This document shows positions 17,427 to 27,037 of a stretch of DNA of 42,065 nt, in pieces. Location of the stretch: NCBI GenBank assembly GCA_947378965.1, contig CANCMG010000031.1:1-42065 (forward strand). Reading direction: 5' to 3'. Under the pieces are notes generated by a model. The model did no database searches. It saw nothing but the letters and a program-made list of their open reading frames with translations, and had not been told where the DNA came from. The position numbers and the translations under genes were made by a program. This DNA comes from Alcaligenaceae bacterium (GTDB lineage Bacteria; Pseudomonadota; Gammaproteobacteria; Burkholderiales; Burkholderiaceae_B). Position 1 is the first letter of the stretch; the number at the start of each line of letters is the position of its first letter.

Positions 17427-18584
17427 TCAAGCTCGAGCTGTCGCCGCCTTTTTCTTGACCGCCACATTGCGAATTGCCCAAGCTGCACCCACTGCGGCGA
17501 TGAACAGGCCGCCTCCGAGCAAGGGCCGGCTTGCCAGCCACGCCACTGCGATCGTGACAAGTGCGATGGGGATGGCTAAGCCTAGAGCCACTAAGAAAGT
17601 TCCTGCGCCCACTAGCCCTTGTAAAAAGGGCAAAAAGGCGACCAACATTGCGAGCGGGCCCATGATGAGATTAAAACCAATCAGCAACATCAGAAAACCA
17701 CCAATGCGACAGACCCAGGTGATGATTTTTTCAGACGAGGCTTGATCGGCAAAGAGCTGTTGAGCACTGACAACGCCTGGTTCGATCAGCGCGATCTTGT
17801 AGTCATTTTTTGCGTCGTGATAAGTGGTCAAGGTGCTGTTGTTTTGTTGCGCAGCGATTGAATAGGTTTGGGCTGCAATCGCGTTGTAGGTGATACGAAC
17901 GTCGCCCAATGCGGGTTGCGCTGGGTTTGCACCCTTGTAAAACGTATTGCCCTGGACCGCATAGCCAGCGGGTGGCTTTGTTAGCGTTTGAACAGCTTCA
18001 AAATTATTTAAATCTTGCACAAGGCTTTTGTCTAAGGTGAACGCACCGATTTTGACCGAGTTCGCCTCAAAGACCTGTGACTTAAGCGGCATGGTCGGGT
18101 TTTGATGACCCGACGGGATTTTGAATTGCGCTGAGTTGTGCGGGCTTGTAGACCAATCTAAGACATAGGTATAGGTCTTTTGCGTCGTTTGTGAGCCTCC
18201 AAGGTTGTTGCTTGTGGTCTCGGATTCTCTTTCAATCCATTGGTACATCTCGACGTGACGCTGCAAGCGTACCAGGCCTGCTGCTGAGAGCCCGCTCCAG
18301 GGATCGATGGCGGGTGTGACTCCTGTCACCGTTCCATTCAGATAAACCAGCTTGGTGTTGTTTTGCGGATTAGCAGTCTCAGCACTGATTTCTACAATTG
18401 CGCCTAAGCCTCGCTTCAAACCTGTTGCAGCAGTTACGGCACGACCTTCGTTCCAGGACAGCAGCACAATCGCACTGGGCAATAAGATGATGCCAATCAG
18501 CACGCCCACTAAACTTGAACCGATACGGCTCAGCCAACTTGTGGTGGTTGTTTGAGTGAAGCTATCAGTATTTAAGTCCGCCAC
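17427..18584 (-). CDS. TMEM43 (DUF1625) family membrane protein
   Basis: A 385-residue protein. The start is set at the GTG at 18584 because AAGAGGGA lies 7 bases before it, and the upstream 28 codons look unlike the family. A membrane span follows at about residues 22-45 (VGVLIGIILLPSAIVLLSWNEGRA). A long extracytoplasmic domain comes next, then three to four close spans near the C-terminus and a basic KKKAATARA end. The segment beginning SWNEGRAV is a hallmark of TMEM43/LUMA-like proteins, found in animals and scattered bacteria. Function in bacteria is unknown. It stands alone, downstream of the peptide transporter operon. Confidence 0.78.
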   Translation of the reverse strand: MADLNTDSFTQTTTTSWLSRIGSSLVGVLIGIILLPSAIVLLSWNEGRAVTAATGLKRGLGAIVEISAETANPQNNTKLVYLNGTVTGVTPAIDPWSGLSAAGLVRLQRHVEMYQWIERESETTSNNLGGSQTTQKTYTYVLDWSTSPHNSAQFKIPSGHQNPTMPLKSQVFEANSVKIGAFTLDKSLVQDLNNFEAVQTLTKPPAGYAVQGNTFYKGANPAQPALGDVRITYNAIAAQTYSIAAQQNNSTLTTYHDAKNDYKIALIEPGVVSAQQLFADQASSEKIITWVCRIGGFLMLLIGFNLIMGPLAMLVAFLPFLQGLVGAGTFLVALGLAIPIALVTIAVAWLASRPLLGGGLFIAAVGAAWAIRNVAVKKKAATARA

Positions 18585-18705
18585 TTTATCCCTCTTGTGT
18601 ACGCGAAGTTCAAGCGGTATTAGGCTACTTGGACTGGATGTGACGGTCAAGAGGTTTTGTTTCAACATCCGATTGAAGTAGACGAATGGCTAGATTCTGT
18701 GTGAG

Positions 18706-18725
18706 CACTTCTAGCGCTAGAAGTG
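18706..18725. repeat. Perfect 20-nt palindrome
   Basis: CACTTCTAGCGCTAGAAGTG is its own reverse complement. It lies 8 bases after the dppF stop and 122 bases before the GTG of the next minus-strand gene. It may end the dpp transcript as a stem without a T tract, or be an operator for the downstream gene. Confidence 0.6.
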
Positions 18726-18732
18726 AGTCTAC

Positions 18733-19704
18733 TCAGCTGTTGTTCTTTGTTGGCGACGTGAACAAGTGGCAAGCCACTTCAGCTAAACCATGTTTTTGCA
18801 ATTCGGGTCGTCGCAACGAGCACTCGGCAGTGGCCTGTGGGCAGCGTGGATGAAACGTGCAGCCCGAAGGTGGATGCAGGGGGTCAGGAAACGAGAGCCC
18901 AAGACCAAGGTCGGGTAGGCCTAGGCCTGGCTCTGGCGTGAGCACAGAGGCGAGCAAGGCTTGCGTGTACGGATGGCGAGGGTGTTTAAAAAGCTCGGCC
19001 GTGGGCGCGAGCTCAACAACACGACCTAAATACATCACGGCCACTTGCGTGGCGATGTGCTCAACCACGGCTAAGTTGTGACTGATAAACACATAAGTCA
19101 GATTAAATTCTTTGCGCAAATCGAGCAACAGATTCAAGATCTGCGCTTGCACTGAAACATCTAAGGCTGAAGTGGGTTCATCGCACACCACGATCTCAGG
19201 GTGCATCACCAAGGCACGTGCAATCGCAACACGTTGGCGTTGCCCGCCTGATAATTGCCCTGGCGTGTTGTCGGCGTAGCGTGCCGGCAAACCCACGCGT
19301 TCAAGCATTTCAAGCGCCTTGTTGCGACGTTCGGCTTTGCTACCCAGGCCAGCCACATCTAACGGAAACGCCACGATCGAGGCAATGCTGCGTCTAGGAT
19401 TCAAAGACGAGTACGGATCCTGAAAAATCGGCTGCACACGTTTGGCAAGCTCGCGTCGATCAATCTTGCTCAGGTCTTGTCCGTCAAACGACACGCTACC
19501 GTGGCTAGGCGGGGTTAAGCCTAACAGCATCCGTGCGAGGGTTGATTTACCACAGCCCGACTCACCAACGATCCCTAAGACATCGCCTCGGTTCACTGAC
19601 AGGTTGATGCCGTTCACGGCGTGCAGGGTTTGATTGGGTTTGAACAAACCTGCGCGCACTTTGAAGCTGCGTTGCAAATCGTGAGTTTGGATGAGTGCAC
19701 TCAT
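18733..19704 (-). CDS. dppF: Dipeptide/oligopeptide ABC transporter ATPase (DppF/OppF type)
   Basis: A 323-residue ATPase that begins [20 protein letters not shown]. This ATG overlaps the TGA of the preceding gene in an ATGA, which decides the start; the long open frame upstream is not used. Walker A is [17 protein letters not shown], the signature is [15 protein letters not shown], Walker B is [12 protein letters not shown], and the C-terminal GCTFHPRCPQATAEC is the Cys motif that binds a 4Fe-4S cluster in DppD/F-type proteins. It is the last gene of the transporter operon. Confidence 0.93.
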   Translation of the reverse strand: MSALIQTHDLQRSFKVRAGLFKPNQTLHAVNGINLSVNRGDVLGIVGESGCGKSTLARMLLGLTPPSHGSVSFDGQDLSKIDRRELAKRVQPIFQDPYSSLNPRRSIASIVAFPLDVAGLGSKAERRNKALEMLERVGLPARYADNTPGQLSGGQRQRVAIARALVMHPEIVVCDEPTSALDVSVQAQILNLLLDLRKEFNLTYVFISHNLAVVEHIATQVAVMYLGRVVELAPTAELFKHPRHPYTQALLASVLTPEPGLGLPDLGLGLSFPDPLHPPSGCTFHPRCPQATAECSLRRPELQKHGLAEVACHLFTSPTKNNS

Positions 19705-20846
19705 GCTGCTACGACCTCTGTCGGCGCGAGCACACAGCGCCATTGATGCCCTTGCGAGGTTTGATGCACGGGGATGCTGCCCGCACACGAAACCTGTGCC
19801 GAGGCGCAACGGTCTCGAAAAGCGCAGCCCGTCATAGCGCCCAGCAAAGCGGGCACCACGCCAGGGATGGTGCCGAGTTTGCCGCCAGGGATCGTGCGGC
19901 CGGGGATTGGGATGCAACTAATTAACCCGCGGGTATACGGATGTTGAGGTGCCGAAAAAATCTCAGCGGCAGAGCCTTGCTCAACGATCTGACCTGCGTA
20001 CATGACAGCCACACGATCTGCAATACGCGCCACAACACCTAGGTCATGGGTAATCAAGACCATCGCAATACCAAGCTCTTTCTGCAAATCGGCCAGCAAG
20101 CGCAAGATTTGTGCCTGAATGGTGACATCAAGCGCGGTGCTGGGTTCGTCGGCGATTAACAGTTCAGGGTCGCACATCAACGACATGGCGATCATGACGC
20201 GCTGGCGTAAGCCACCCGACAGTTGATGAGGATATTGCCCCAGTCGCTGCGCGGCAGACGCAATACCAACTTTTTCAAGCAGATTCACCGCACGCGTACG
20301 CGCATCGGCTTCAGAGGCCCTGAGGTGATGGCGGTAGTGCTCGGTGAGTTGCTCGCCAATCGTGTAGGCCGGGTTGAGCGCTGTCATCGGCTCTTGAAAA
20401 ATCATGGCCATCTTATTGCCACGCAAGGTGTTGATATGGCCTTTGCTGGCCTGGCTGAGCTCTTCGCCTAAAAACTCAAAGCGCGTACTGCTGCGTTTGG
20501 CCGACTTGGGCAACAAACCCATAATCGCTAACGACGTCATTGATTTGCCGCAACCTGATTCACCCACAATACACAAGGTTTCGCCACGCTTGACGTGTAG
20601 CGAGACGTCGCGCACAACATGCAAGGTACCGCGGGGCGTGTTGATGTCAACGGTTAGGCCGGTGATATCAAGAACGTTGCCAGCTGCACGACTGGCCGCC
20701 TCTCTATCACCTGACAACGAAGGGCTTTCAGTCAGCCGTCCGTCAGTCGGGATTGAAGGGGCTAACGGTTGTTGATTTGTGGGCGCGTGTTCGGCCGAAG
20801 CAGAAGGTTTGTTGACTGGTGTTTCAGTCGCGATTTGGCTTGTCAT
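19701..20846 (-). CDS. dppD: Dipeptide/oligopeptide ABC transporter ATPase (DppD/OppD type)
   Basis: A 381-residue ATPase with Walker [20 protein letters not shown], signature [15 protein letters not shown], Walker [13 protein letters not shown] and the C-terminal Cys motif [15 protein letters not shown]. About 57 polar residues rich in Ser, Pro and Thr precede the first strand ([11 protein letters not shown]). No later start codon fits, and the ATG lies just after the dppC stop, so the extension seems real. It is likely disordered. It pairs with DppF to drive the permease. Confidence 0.92.
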   Translation of the reverse strand: MTSQIATETPVNKPSASAEHAPTNQQPLAPSIPTDGRLTESPSLSGDREAASRAAGNVLDITGLTVDINTPRGTLHVVRDVSLHVKRGETLCIVGESGCGKSMTSLAIMGLLPKSAKRSSTRFEFLGEELSQASKGHINTLRGNKMAMIFQEPMTALNPAYTIGEQLTEHYRHHLRASEADARTRAVNLLEKVGIASAAQRLGQYPHQLSGGLRQRVMIAMSLMCDPELLIADEPSTALDVTIQAQILRLLADLQKELGIAMVLITHDLGVVARIADRVAVMYAGQIVEQGSAAEIFSAPQHPYTRGLISCIPIPGRTIPGGKLGTIPGVVPALLGAMTGCAFRDRCASAQVSCAGSIPVHQTSQGHQWRCVLAPTEVVAA

Positions 20847-20849
20847 CTG

Positions 20850-21677
20850 CTAGCCCCGCTCTTGCGGCGTTAGCCATTGATGCAACCCGTCGCCAGCAAG
20901 ATTAATCGCAAAGATCAACACTGCAAGCGCCGTGCCGGGGATGGCGATCAGCCAAAACGAGAAGAACATGTAGGACTTGGCTTCAGAAATCATTAAGCCC
21001 CAAGAAGGCAAGGGCGGTTGCACACCTAGCCCCAAAAAGGACAGCGCTGCTTCAAGCAAGATGGCGCTAGCGGCCTCAAGGGTTGCAATCACAATCAGGT
21101 GAGGCAAGACGTTAGGTAGCACTTCACTGAGTAGAATGCGCAGTGTAGAGGCACCGGCCGATTGCGCCGCAGCGACGTACTCCATGGCCCGAACTTGTTG
21201 AGTGGCGCTGCGCATCACCACGGCAAAGCGATCCCACTTCAGCAGGCCCAGCACCATGATCACGACCCACAGTGAACCGCCCACTAAGGCCACGGTGGCG
21301 AGCGCCACCAAAATGACGGGCATTGAGAGCCGAGTCGTCACAAAAAACGACACGACCATATCGATGCGGCCGCCAAAATAGCCAGCCAGCATGCCCATGG
21401 TGCAGCCAATCAAACCCGAGATGACTGCAACGCTTGCGCCGATCAGTAACGAGATGCGCGCACCATAAAACAGGCGCGACAAGTAATCACGACCAAGTTG
21501 ATCGGTACCAAGCGGATGCAGCCAGGTACCTTGCTCGTACCAAATTGGTGGCACGGTACGGTAGGTGAGATCTTGAAAATAGGGATCGTGTGGCGACAGC
21601 CACGGTGCAAATATGGCCATACCAAAAATGATCAGTAGCAGCCCGCAGCCAACGTAAAGTGCTTTGTTATTTTTCAT
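20850..21677 (-). CDS. dppC: Dipeptide/oligopeptide ABC transporter permease (DppC type)
   Basis: A 275-residue inner-membrane protein with an N-terminal span (LYVGCGLLLIIFGMAIFAPW), the LGTDQLGRDYLSRLFYGARISL segment that marks the OppC/DppC N-terminal domain, and the EAA loop (EYVAAAQSAGASTLRILLSE, then VLPNVL). An AGGTGG ribosome site precedes the ATG. The gene lies 69 bases after dppB. Confidence 0.93.
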   Translation of the reverse strand: MKNNKALYVGCGLLLIIFGMAIFAPWLSPHDPYFQDLTYRTVPPIWYEQGTWLHPLGTDQLGRDYLSRLFYGARISLLIGASVAVISGLIGCTMGMLAGYFGGRIDMVVSFFVTTRLSMPVILVALATVALVGGSLWVVIMVLGLLKWDRFAVVMRSATQQVRAMEYVAAAQSAGASTLRILLSEVLPNVLPHLIVIATLEAASAILLEAALSFLGLGVQPPLPSWGLMISEAKSYMFFSFWLIAIPGTALAVLIFAINLAGDGLHQWLTPQERG

Positions 21678-21746
21678 GTCAAGCCACCTAACACGAGGTG
21701 CTGCGTCAGATGCTTGCTTTGTGAGCGCTTAAGGCTGTGTTGCACG

Positions 21747-22664
21747 TCAGGCCACCCGAATCCGCGGATCAAGCCAAGCATTAGCCACATCAGAGGCCAA
21801 CGTGAGCAAGATATAAATCACAGAGAGCAACAGCACAATAATCTGCGTGACGGGGTAGTCTTTAAACGTAATGCTTTGATAGGCTAAATAACCTAGTCCA
21901 TCGAGCGCAAAAATTGTTTCGATGACGATTGATCCGCCAAGCAAAAAACCGAGTTGCACAGCGGCTAACGCCACCACCGGTACGATCGCGTTGCGTAACG
22001 CATGTTTAAAGATCACCGTGTGAGTGGGTAAGCCTTTGGCGCGAGCGGTGCGAATGTAATCAGCGCTGAGCACTTCGATCATGCCAGCACGAATCAAACG
22101 CATAAACGCGGGTGCAGCGTAATAGCCCAAAGTAATGGCTGGCATCACGAAGTGTTGCCAGGTACCGCTGCCCGAAACTGGCAACAGGCGCCACGAAATT
22201 GAAAACAGCATAATCAGAATCAGCGCGAAGAAAAAATTTGGCATGGCTTGGCCGACCACTGCGACGGCTAAGCAAAGGCGATCGATCCAGCTATTTTTGT
22301 AAATCGCGGCGAGTACGCCTAGTGGTACAGAGATTACTAGGGCAACGCCTAATGCATACACAGCCAACAGCAGGGTAGTTTCGAGTTTGCTAAAAATTAA
22401 GGGCGCAACGTCTGTTTTGAAGTACATCGACACACCCAGGTCGCCTTGAAGCAATTTCAGCAACCAGTCGCCATATTGCACAATCAAGGGTCGATCAAAG
22501 CCGTAGGTTTTACGGATGAGATCAATGTCGGCTTGACGAGCACCTTCGCCTGCGATGGCAAGCGCTGGGTCGCCCGACAGGTATAGCAACATGTAGGCGA
22601 TGACGGAGACGGTGAGAGCCACCAGCACCGCCAAACCCAGACGCTTAATCAGATACCCAAGCAT
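21747..22664 (-). CDS. dppB: Dipeptide/oligopeptide ABC transporter permease (DppB type)
   Basis: A 305-residue permease starting MLGYLIKRLGLAVLVALTVS, which has the usual RRLxxxxxxL entry into the first span. The EAA loop is ADYIRTARAKGLPTHTVIFK followed by HALRNAIVPVVAL. It forms a heterodimer with DppC. The start lies 6 bases after the receptor gene. Confidence 0.94.
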   Translation of the reverse strand: MLGYLIKRLGLAVLVALTVSVIAYMLLYLSGDPALAIAGEGARQADIDLIRKTYGFDRPLIVQYGDWLLKLLQGDLGVSMYFKTDVAPLIFSKLETTLLLAVYALGVALVISVPLGVLAAIYKNSWIDRLCLAVAVVGQAMPNFFFALILIMLFSISWRLLPVSGSGTWQHFVMPAITLGYYAAPAFMRLIRAGMIEVLSADYIRTARAKGLPTHTVIFKHALRNAIVPVVALAAVQLGFLLGGSIVIETIFALDGLGYLAYQSITFKDYPVTQIIVLLLSVIYILLTLASDVANAWLDPRIRVA

Positions 22665-22670
22665 TTTTGC

Positions 22671-24245
22671 TTACTTCCAGCTCATATCCCAAAACCGCAC
22701 AAGCTCGTCGTGATACGGTTTGAAATTTACGTCTTTATTCGCAACGTAATAGACAGGAACGGACCATAAAGGCAGCGCGTACGCTTTTTCAGAAATCAGT
22801 ACCAAGGCCTGGTTGTAAACTTTTTTGCGCTCGACTGGATCAACCGTGTTGTCGCCTTTGTTTAACAGGGCGATCACTTCGGGATCGCGACTGGTGTCAT
22901 CACTGCCGCCACCAAAATACACGGGCGTTGAGGCCGACAGATCGTTGACCAGGTTTGAGCCCCAAGTTTGATGCGTCAGAGCGGTTTTGTTTGCACGCGC
23001 TAGGTCACGCATGGCAGCATATTGCATAAAGCCCAGCTTGGCTTTGATACCGACCGCCTGAAGGTAATTGATCATCGCTTCGGTTTGCTGCCGCTCACGG
23101 TATGAAAAGATGTCAAGACTAAAGCCGTTTGCATAACCCGCCTCGGCTAAAAGTTTTTTCGATAAAGCGGGGTCGTATTTGTAAACCGTTGCACCATCGC
23201 TGCTACAGCCAACCTGCGAGGGGGTGCAGATGGTGTTGATGATCTCGCCTCCACCTACAATATTTTTAAGAATCGCCTCACGATCAATCGCATGCGCAAT
23301 CGCCTTGCGGACCCGAACATCAGCAAGCTCGGGGGCGGGTGTGCCTTCGCGGGAGTTCATTTGCAAAAAGGCAATACGCATGGTGTTGCCACTTAACACT
23401 TGTAAGTGGGGCAAGGTTTTAAGTTTTTCGGCTTGATCTTTTGGCACGTGCATAATCAGATCTTCGCCACCCGCCATCACTTCAGCCATCTGTGTTTGAC
23501 GGTCTGGGATAAAGCGAATTTTCACTTTGCCGATTTTGCCTGCGGTTTTGGGCGAGTCTTTAAAGTAATTGGCGTTGCGCTCGAGTGTGACCGATTTACC
23601 AGGTATGTATTCAATAATCTTGTAAGGGCCCGAGCCAACCGGTTTGGCATTCATGCCCGTAGGGCCCACCTCTTTGTAATATTTTGCGGGGTGAATTGCT
23701 ACGGTGGTGGATAAATAATCGATCGCTGCTGGAAACGGCTCTTTGCTGATAATGCGAACTTTAAACTGATTGATTTTTTCAACTCGATCGATCCAGCGAA
23801 CGTTTGCTTGGGTGGTGGCCTTGTTCGCGGGGTCTGCGACGTAGGTCAAGGTGAAAACCACCGAGTCGGCATCAAAGTCTTCGCCATTATGAAATTTGAT
23901 CCCTTCGCGCAAGTCGAACTCAAGCGTGAGCGGGTCGATTTGCTTCCAACTCTTGGCAAGCTGGCCCGTGTATTCGTTGGTGATCGGGTCGCGATAGACC
24001 AAGGTATCCCAGACATTTGCGGCAATGATCACGCCAATTCTGACATTATTAAAGTAAGGATCAATATTTTCGGGCGCTTGGTCGTAAGCCATGCCTAGAG
24101 TGTCGTTCGCCTTGTTGGCAAAGCTCGGGTTACTCAGACATAAAAAAGCACTTAGCGCACAGGCCGCCCAGGTGAGTGGGCCTAACCGACGGCGCAGAGT
24201 GACGCGATGGAGGGGCAAGTCGCGGAATTGGGCTGAAGCTGTCAT
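22671..24245 (-). CDS. Peptide ABC transporter periplasmic binding protein (SBP family 5)
   Basis: A 524-residue binding protein. The ATG at 24245 is chosen because AAGGAA precedes it; codons further upstream are open but have no ribosome site. The signal peptide has an RRRLGPLTWAACALSAFLCL stretch with a SFANKA cleavage region. The mature part shows family motifs LAKSWKQIDPLTLEFDLREG, KFHNGEDFDADSVVFTL and KPVGSGPYKIIEYIPGKS. It delivers peptides or similar ligands to DppBC. Ligand specificity is open: family 5 receptors also bind nickel, opines and sugars. Confidence 0.9.
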   Translation of the reverse strand: MTASAQFRDLPLHRVTLRRRLGPLTWAACALSAFLCLSNPSFANKANDTLGMAYDQAPENIDPYFNNVRIGVIIAANVWDTLVYRDPITNEYTGQLAKSWKQIDPLTLEFDLREGIKFHNGEDFDADSVVFTLTYVADPANKATTQANVRWIDRVEKINQFKVRIISKEPFPAAIDYLSTTVAIHPAKYYKEVGPTGMNAKPVGSGPYKIIEYIPGKSVTLERNANYFKDSPKTAGKIGKVKIRFIPDRQTQMAEVMAGGEDLIMHVPKDQAEKLKTLPHLQVLSGNTMRIAFLQMNSREGTPAPELADVRVRKAIAHAIDREAILKNIVGGGEIINTICTPSQVGCSSDGATVYKYDPALSKKLLAEAGYANGFSLDIFSYRERQQTEAMINYLQAVGIKAKLGFMQYAAMRDLARANKTALTHQTWGSNLVNDLSASTPVYFGGGSDDTSRDPEVIALLNKGDNTVDPVERKKVYNQALVLISEKAYALPLWSVPVYYVANKDVNFKPYHDELVRFWDMSWK

Positions 24246-24318
24246 TTTTTTCCTTGGGGCGCTCGTCATACTCAGAAGAGATCGTAGGTATTCAAAGAAC
24301 ATGTAAAAAGACGAAGTT

Positions 24319-24367
24319 TGTTATAACACTAGCTGAGGCACCTGCGTGTACGAAGCAGCTTGGTGCC
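24319..24367. promoter_or_regulatory. Palindrome and leader hairpin in the divergent transporter/hydrolase gap
   Basis: TGTTATAACA at 24319-24328 is a perfect 10-bp palindrome. It is followed by GGCACC at 24337-24342 pairing with GGTGCC at 24362-24367, with TGC/GCA pairing inside. Both lie between the divergent receptor and hydrolase genes. They could be an operator and a leader stem for the hydrolase; roles are inferred. Confidence 0.35.
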
Positions 24368-24410
24368 AACCCCTATTTCGCTAACTTTTTACCTCATTAA
24401 AGGTGCGCTT

Positions 24411-25472
24411 ATGCAGAACCCGACATTAGATCAGGCGATTCAGTTTGCCATCGAGCACGAAAGCCCCTGGAGTCGTGACTGCACCTCGCCCAACTGGGGG
24501 GTGCACCACCCTGATCCGGTGCCCTATAACCGTCTGCGCGGCCCGGTGCACGATCGTGGCCCTGAGTCTGGCACGATCTTGCTCAAGGGTAAAACCCTGA
24601 CCTCGTGGGGCGAGCCAAAGCGAGCGGATCTAACGTTTAGCGTTGCCAAAACTTATCTGGCGTTGCTGGCGGGGGTCGCGTTTGATCGTGGCCTGATAAA
24701 AGACGTCAATGCACCGGTTGGCAGCACCTTAAAAGGCATCGGCTTTGACTCAGGCAACAACGCCTTGATCACCTGGGAGCACATGCTGCAGCAAACCGGC
24801 GAATGGGAGGGCACGCTTTTTGGTTTGCCTGATCAGGTCGACCGCTATCGCGCGGTAACCTTTGCCGCTGCCCCAGACGGCAAAAAGGGCGATGCTCGCC
24901 CGTTGCAGCCGGCTGGTACTTACTGGGAGTACAACGACGTGCGCATCAATCAGTTGTCGCTGGCTTTATTGCACTTGTTTCAACGCCCTTTGCCCGAGGT
25001 GTTTCGAGAAGCGATTATGCAGCCGGTAGGCGCTTCAGATACCTGGAACTGGGTGGGCTACGACGACGCTTGGGTTGAAATCGCTGGCAAGCGCGTGCAA
25101 TCAGTGCCGGGCGGTACCCATTGGGGGGGTGGGATGTCGATTAGCAGCGAAGACCAGGCCTTAGTTGGCCAACTGTTGCTGGATAACGGCATGGCGCAAG
25201 GCAAACGTGTGCTGTCAGCCGAGTGGATCAAGCGGATGCGTACGCCGTGTGCGATTGCACCGTTTTATGGCTATTTGGTGTGGCTGAATGATCAGCGTAA
25301 GGTGTTTCCAAGTTTGCCTGAGTCAAGCTATTTTGCGGTGGGCGCTGGTAGCTCATTTACCTGGATTGAGCCAGAATTAAATATGGTTGTCATCATTCGC
25401 TGGTTGAATTCAGCCCATGCTGATGCTGTATTTGGCAAGATTTACGAGGCTGTTAAAGCGATCGCTAAATAA
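24411..25472 (+). CDS. Serine hydrolase of the class C beta-lactamase/DD-peptidase fold
   Basis: A 353-residue protein from the ATG at 24411 (AAAGG ribosome site). The catalytic tetrad motif SxxK is SVAK within ADLTFSVAKTYLALLAG. YWEYNDVRINQLSLALL supplies the second motif region, and GGTHWGGGMSISSEDQALVG lies where the third motif is found. The family includes esterases, D-amino acid peptidases and 6-aminohexanoate-dimer hydrolase. There is no signal peptide, so it is cytoplasmic. It is divergent from a peptide transporter, which suggests it cleaves an imported amide or peptide; inferred from context. Confidence 0.83.
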   Translation: MQNPTLDQAIQFAIEHESPWSRDCTSPNWGVHHPDPVPYNRLRGPVHDRGPESGTILLKGKTLTSWGEPKRADLTFSVAKTYLALLAGVAFDRGLIKDVNAPVGSTLKGIGFDSGNNALITWEHMLQQTGEWEGTLFGLPDQVDRYRAVTFAAAPDGKKGDARPLQPAGTYWEYNDVRINQLSLALLHLFQRPLPEVFREAIMQPVGASDTWNWVGYDDAWVEIAGKRVQSVPGGTHWGGGMSISSEDQALVGQLLLDNGMAQGKRVLSAEWIKRMRTPCAIAPFYGYLVWLNDQRKVFPSLPESSYFAVGAGSSFTWIEPELNMVVIIRWLNSAHADAVFGKIYEAVKAIAK

Positions 25473-25655
25473 GTGTTGTGTAAGCCCCCGAACTCGCTGA
25501 CTTAAGCAATAATATGCAACTGTGTGACTGAAGTTAGGCTGAGCTTCAGGTTGCAGGCACAACGTTGTTGTTGGCTTTGCGATCAGGGCAGCATTGCTTG
25601 CGTTGGTGGTTTGCAGAGTGCAAATATTAAAAATGTCTTTTTTACAGGGAACAAC

Positions 25656-26906
25656 ATGCGTACCTTCACCTTTTCGGCTGCCGCAGCAGCGCTGGCGCTG
25701 ACCTTAGCCACTGGCGGTCAAATTGTGGGGGCTGCGTTTACGGCACCTGCCTACGCGCAAACCGCGCAGCAAGCCGGCAGTATGTCGATGCCCGAGTTGC
25801 AGTCACTGGTTTCACCGATTGCGCTTTATCCCGATTCGTTGTTGTCGCAAATGTTGATGGCTGCCACCTATCCACTTGAAGTGGCCGAGGCCGCCAACTG
25901 GCTGCGCAGCAATAACCGTTTGTCGAGCACCGCGCTCCAAGACGCGTTAAAGCCACAAACGTGGGATAACAGCGTGAAGTCGCTGGTGACGTTTCCTGAT
26001 GCCCTGAACATGTTGGGCAACAAATTAGACTGGACGCAAAAATTAGGCGATGCTTACCTGGCACAGCCTAAAGATTTGATGCAAGCAGTTCAGGCGTTGC
26101 GCTTGAAGGCCAAGCAGGCAGGTAATTTGCAAACGACTTCGCAATCAGTGGTCTCAACCGATAGCCAAGCTAACATTATTATTGTCCCGTCCAACCCTCA
26201 GGTGATTTACGTACCCACCTACAATCCAATGATGGTGTATGGCGCGTGGGGCTATCCTGCGTACCCTCCGTATCCTGCCTATAACCCTGCCTGGGGCTTC
26301 ATGGCCTTTGGCGTGGGGATGGCGGTTGGTGCCTCGCTTTGGGCGCAGCCACATTGGGGCAGCGGCTCGATCACAATTAATAACACCAACTTCAATAACT
26401 TTAATGGTCGTTACAACTCGTATGCCAACCAAGCGGCAAATCATGTGGGTGCCGACAGTACGTGGGCACACAACGTGGCACACCGTGATGGCGTGCCCTA
26501 CGGCAGCTCAGCGCTAAATAATCGGTATGGCGTGGGCAATCATAGCGATATCGATCGTCAAAGCATTGCGCGTCAGCAAAACGCTGCGAACGATTGGAGG
26601 AACAACGCTAGCCCTGAAGACAAACAGCGTGCCGATCAGGCGCGTCAAAACGCCAATAGTGATTTTCAGCGCAATGCCACTGCTCAAGAAAAACAGCAAG
26701 CTAGCTCTTTGAACTCGCAAGCGCGCAGTGATGCGGCACAAGATCGCGCCAGCCCCAGTTACTCGCGCGAGGCTTCGCAAGAGCGACAGTTGGGTAGTGA
26801 GGGGCGCAGCGACGCTAGTCAAGATCGCTCGAGCAGCAGTCGTGATCGCTTTGGTGGCGGTGGCCGCAGCTTTGGTGGCGGGCATATGGGTGGGTTTAGA
26901 CGCTAA
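25656..26906 (+). CDS. DUF3300 domain secreted protein
   Basis: A 416-residue protein. The ATG at 25656 follows ACAGGGA, and the signal peptide runs MRTFTFSAAAAALALTLATG to PAYAQ. The DUF3300 region covers LVSPIALYPDSLLSQMLMAA, VAEAANWLRSNNRL, SVKSLVTFPDALNMLG and IIIVPSNPQVIYVPTYNP. A Tyr/Pro-rich stretch and a glycine/alanine segment follow. The C-terminal third is low-complexity, rich in Gln, Arg, Ser and Asp, with near repeats SDAAQDRAS and SDASQDRSS, and ends in a Gly-Arg-rich tail. Function is unknown; the family is an envelope protein of many Gram-negatives. Confidence 0.88.
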   Translation: MRTFTFSAAAAALALTLATGGQIVGAAFTAPAYAQTAQQAGSMSMPELQSLVSPIALYPDSLLSQMLMAATYPLEVAEAANWLRSNNRLSSTALQDALKPQTWDNSVKSLVTFPDALNMLGNKLDWTQKLGDAYLAQPKDLMQAVQALRLKAKQAGNLQTTSQSVVSTDSQANIIIVPSNPQVIYVPTYNPMMVYGAWGYPAYPPYPAYNPAWGFMAFGVGMAVGASLWAQPHWGSGSITINNTNFNNFNGRYNSYANQAANHVGADSTWAHNVAHRDGVPYGSSALNNRYGVGNHSDIDRQSIARQQNAANDWRNNASPEDKQRADQARQNANSDFQRNATAQEKQQASSLNSQARSDAAQDRASPSYSREASQERQLGSEGRSDASQDRSSSSRDRFGGGGRSFGGGHMGGFRR

Positions 26907-27037
26907 GAGGGGTATGAGGCGCCTCCTTGTATTCGAAGGGCGGCTTCATCTATTCCCCAACTGGCATCACCTAGACCAGCATCATTTTAAATAGCTATCT
27001 TTTTCAAGATCTAAATACTCAGTCATCGAGAACGAAC

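Noticed and set aside
18733-19917. Longer DppF with an N-terminal extension of about 70 residues
   Set aside because: The extension overlaps the dppD coding frame, and the ATGA overlap at 19701-19704 gives a normal family start.
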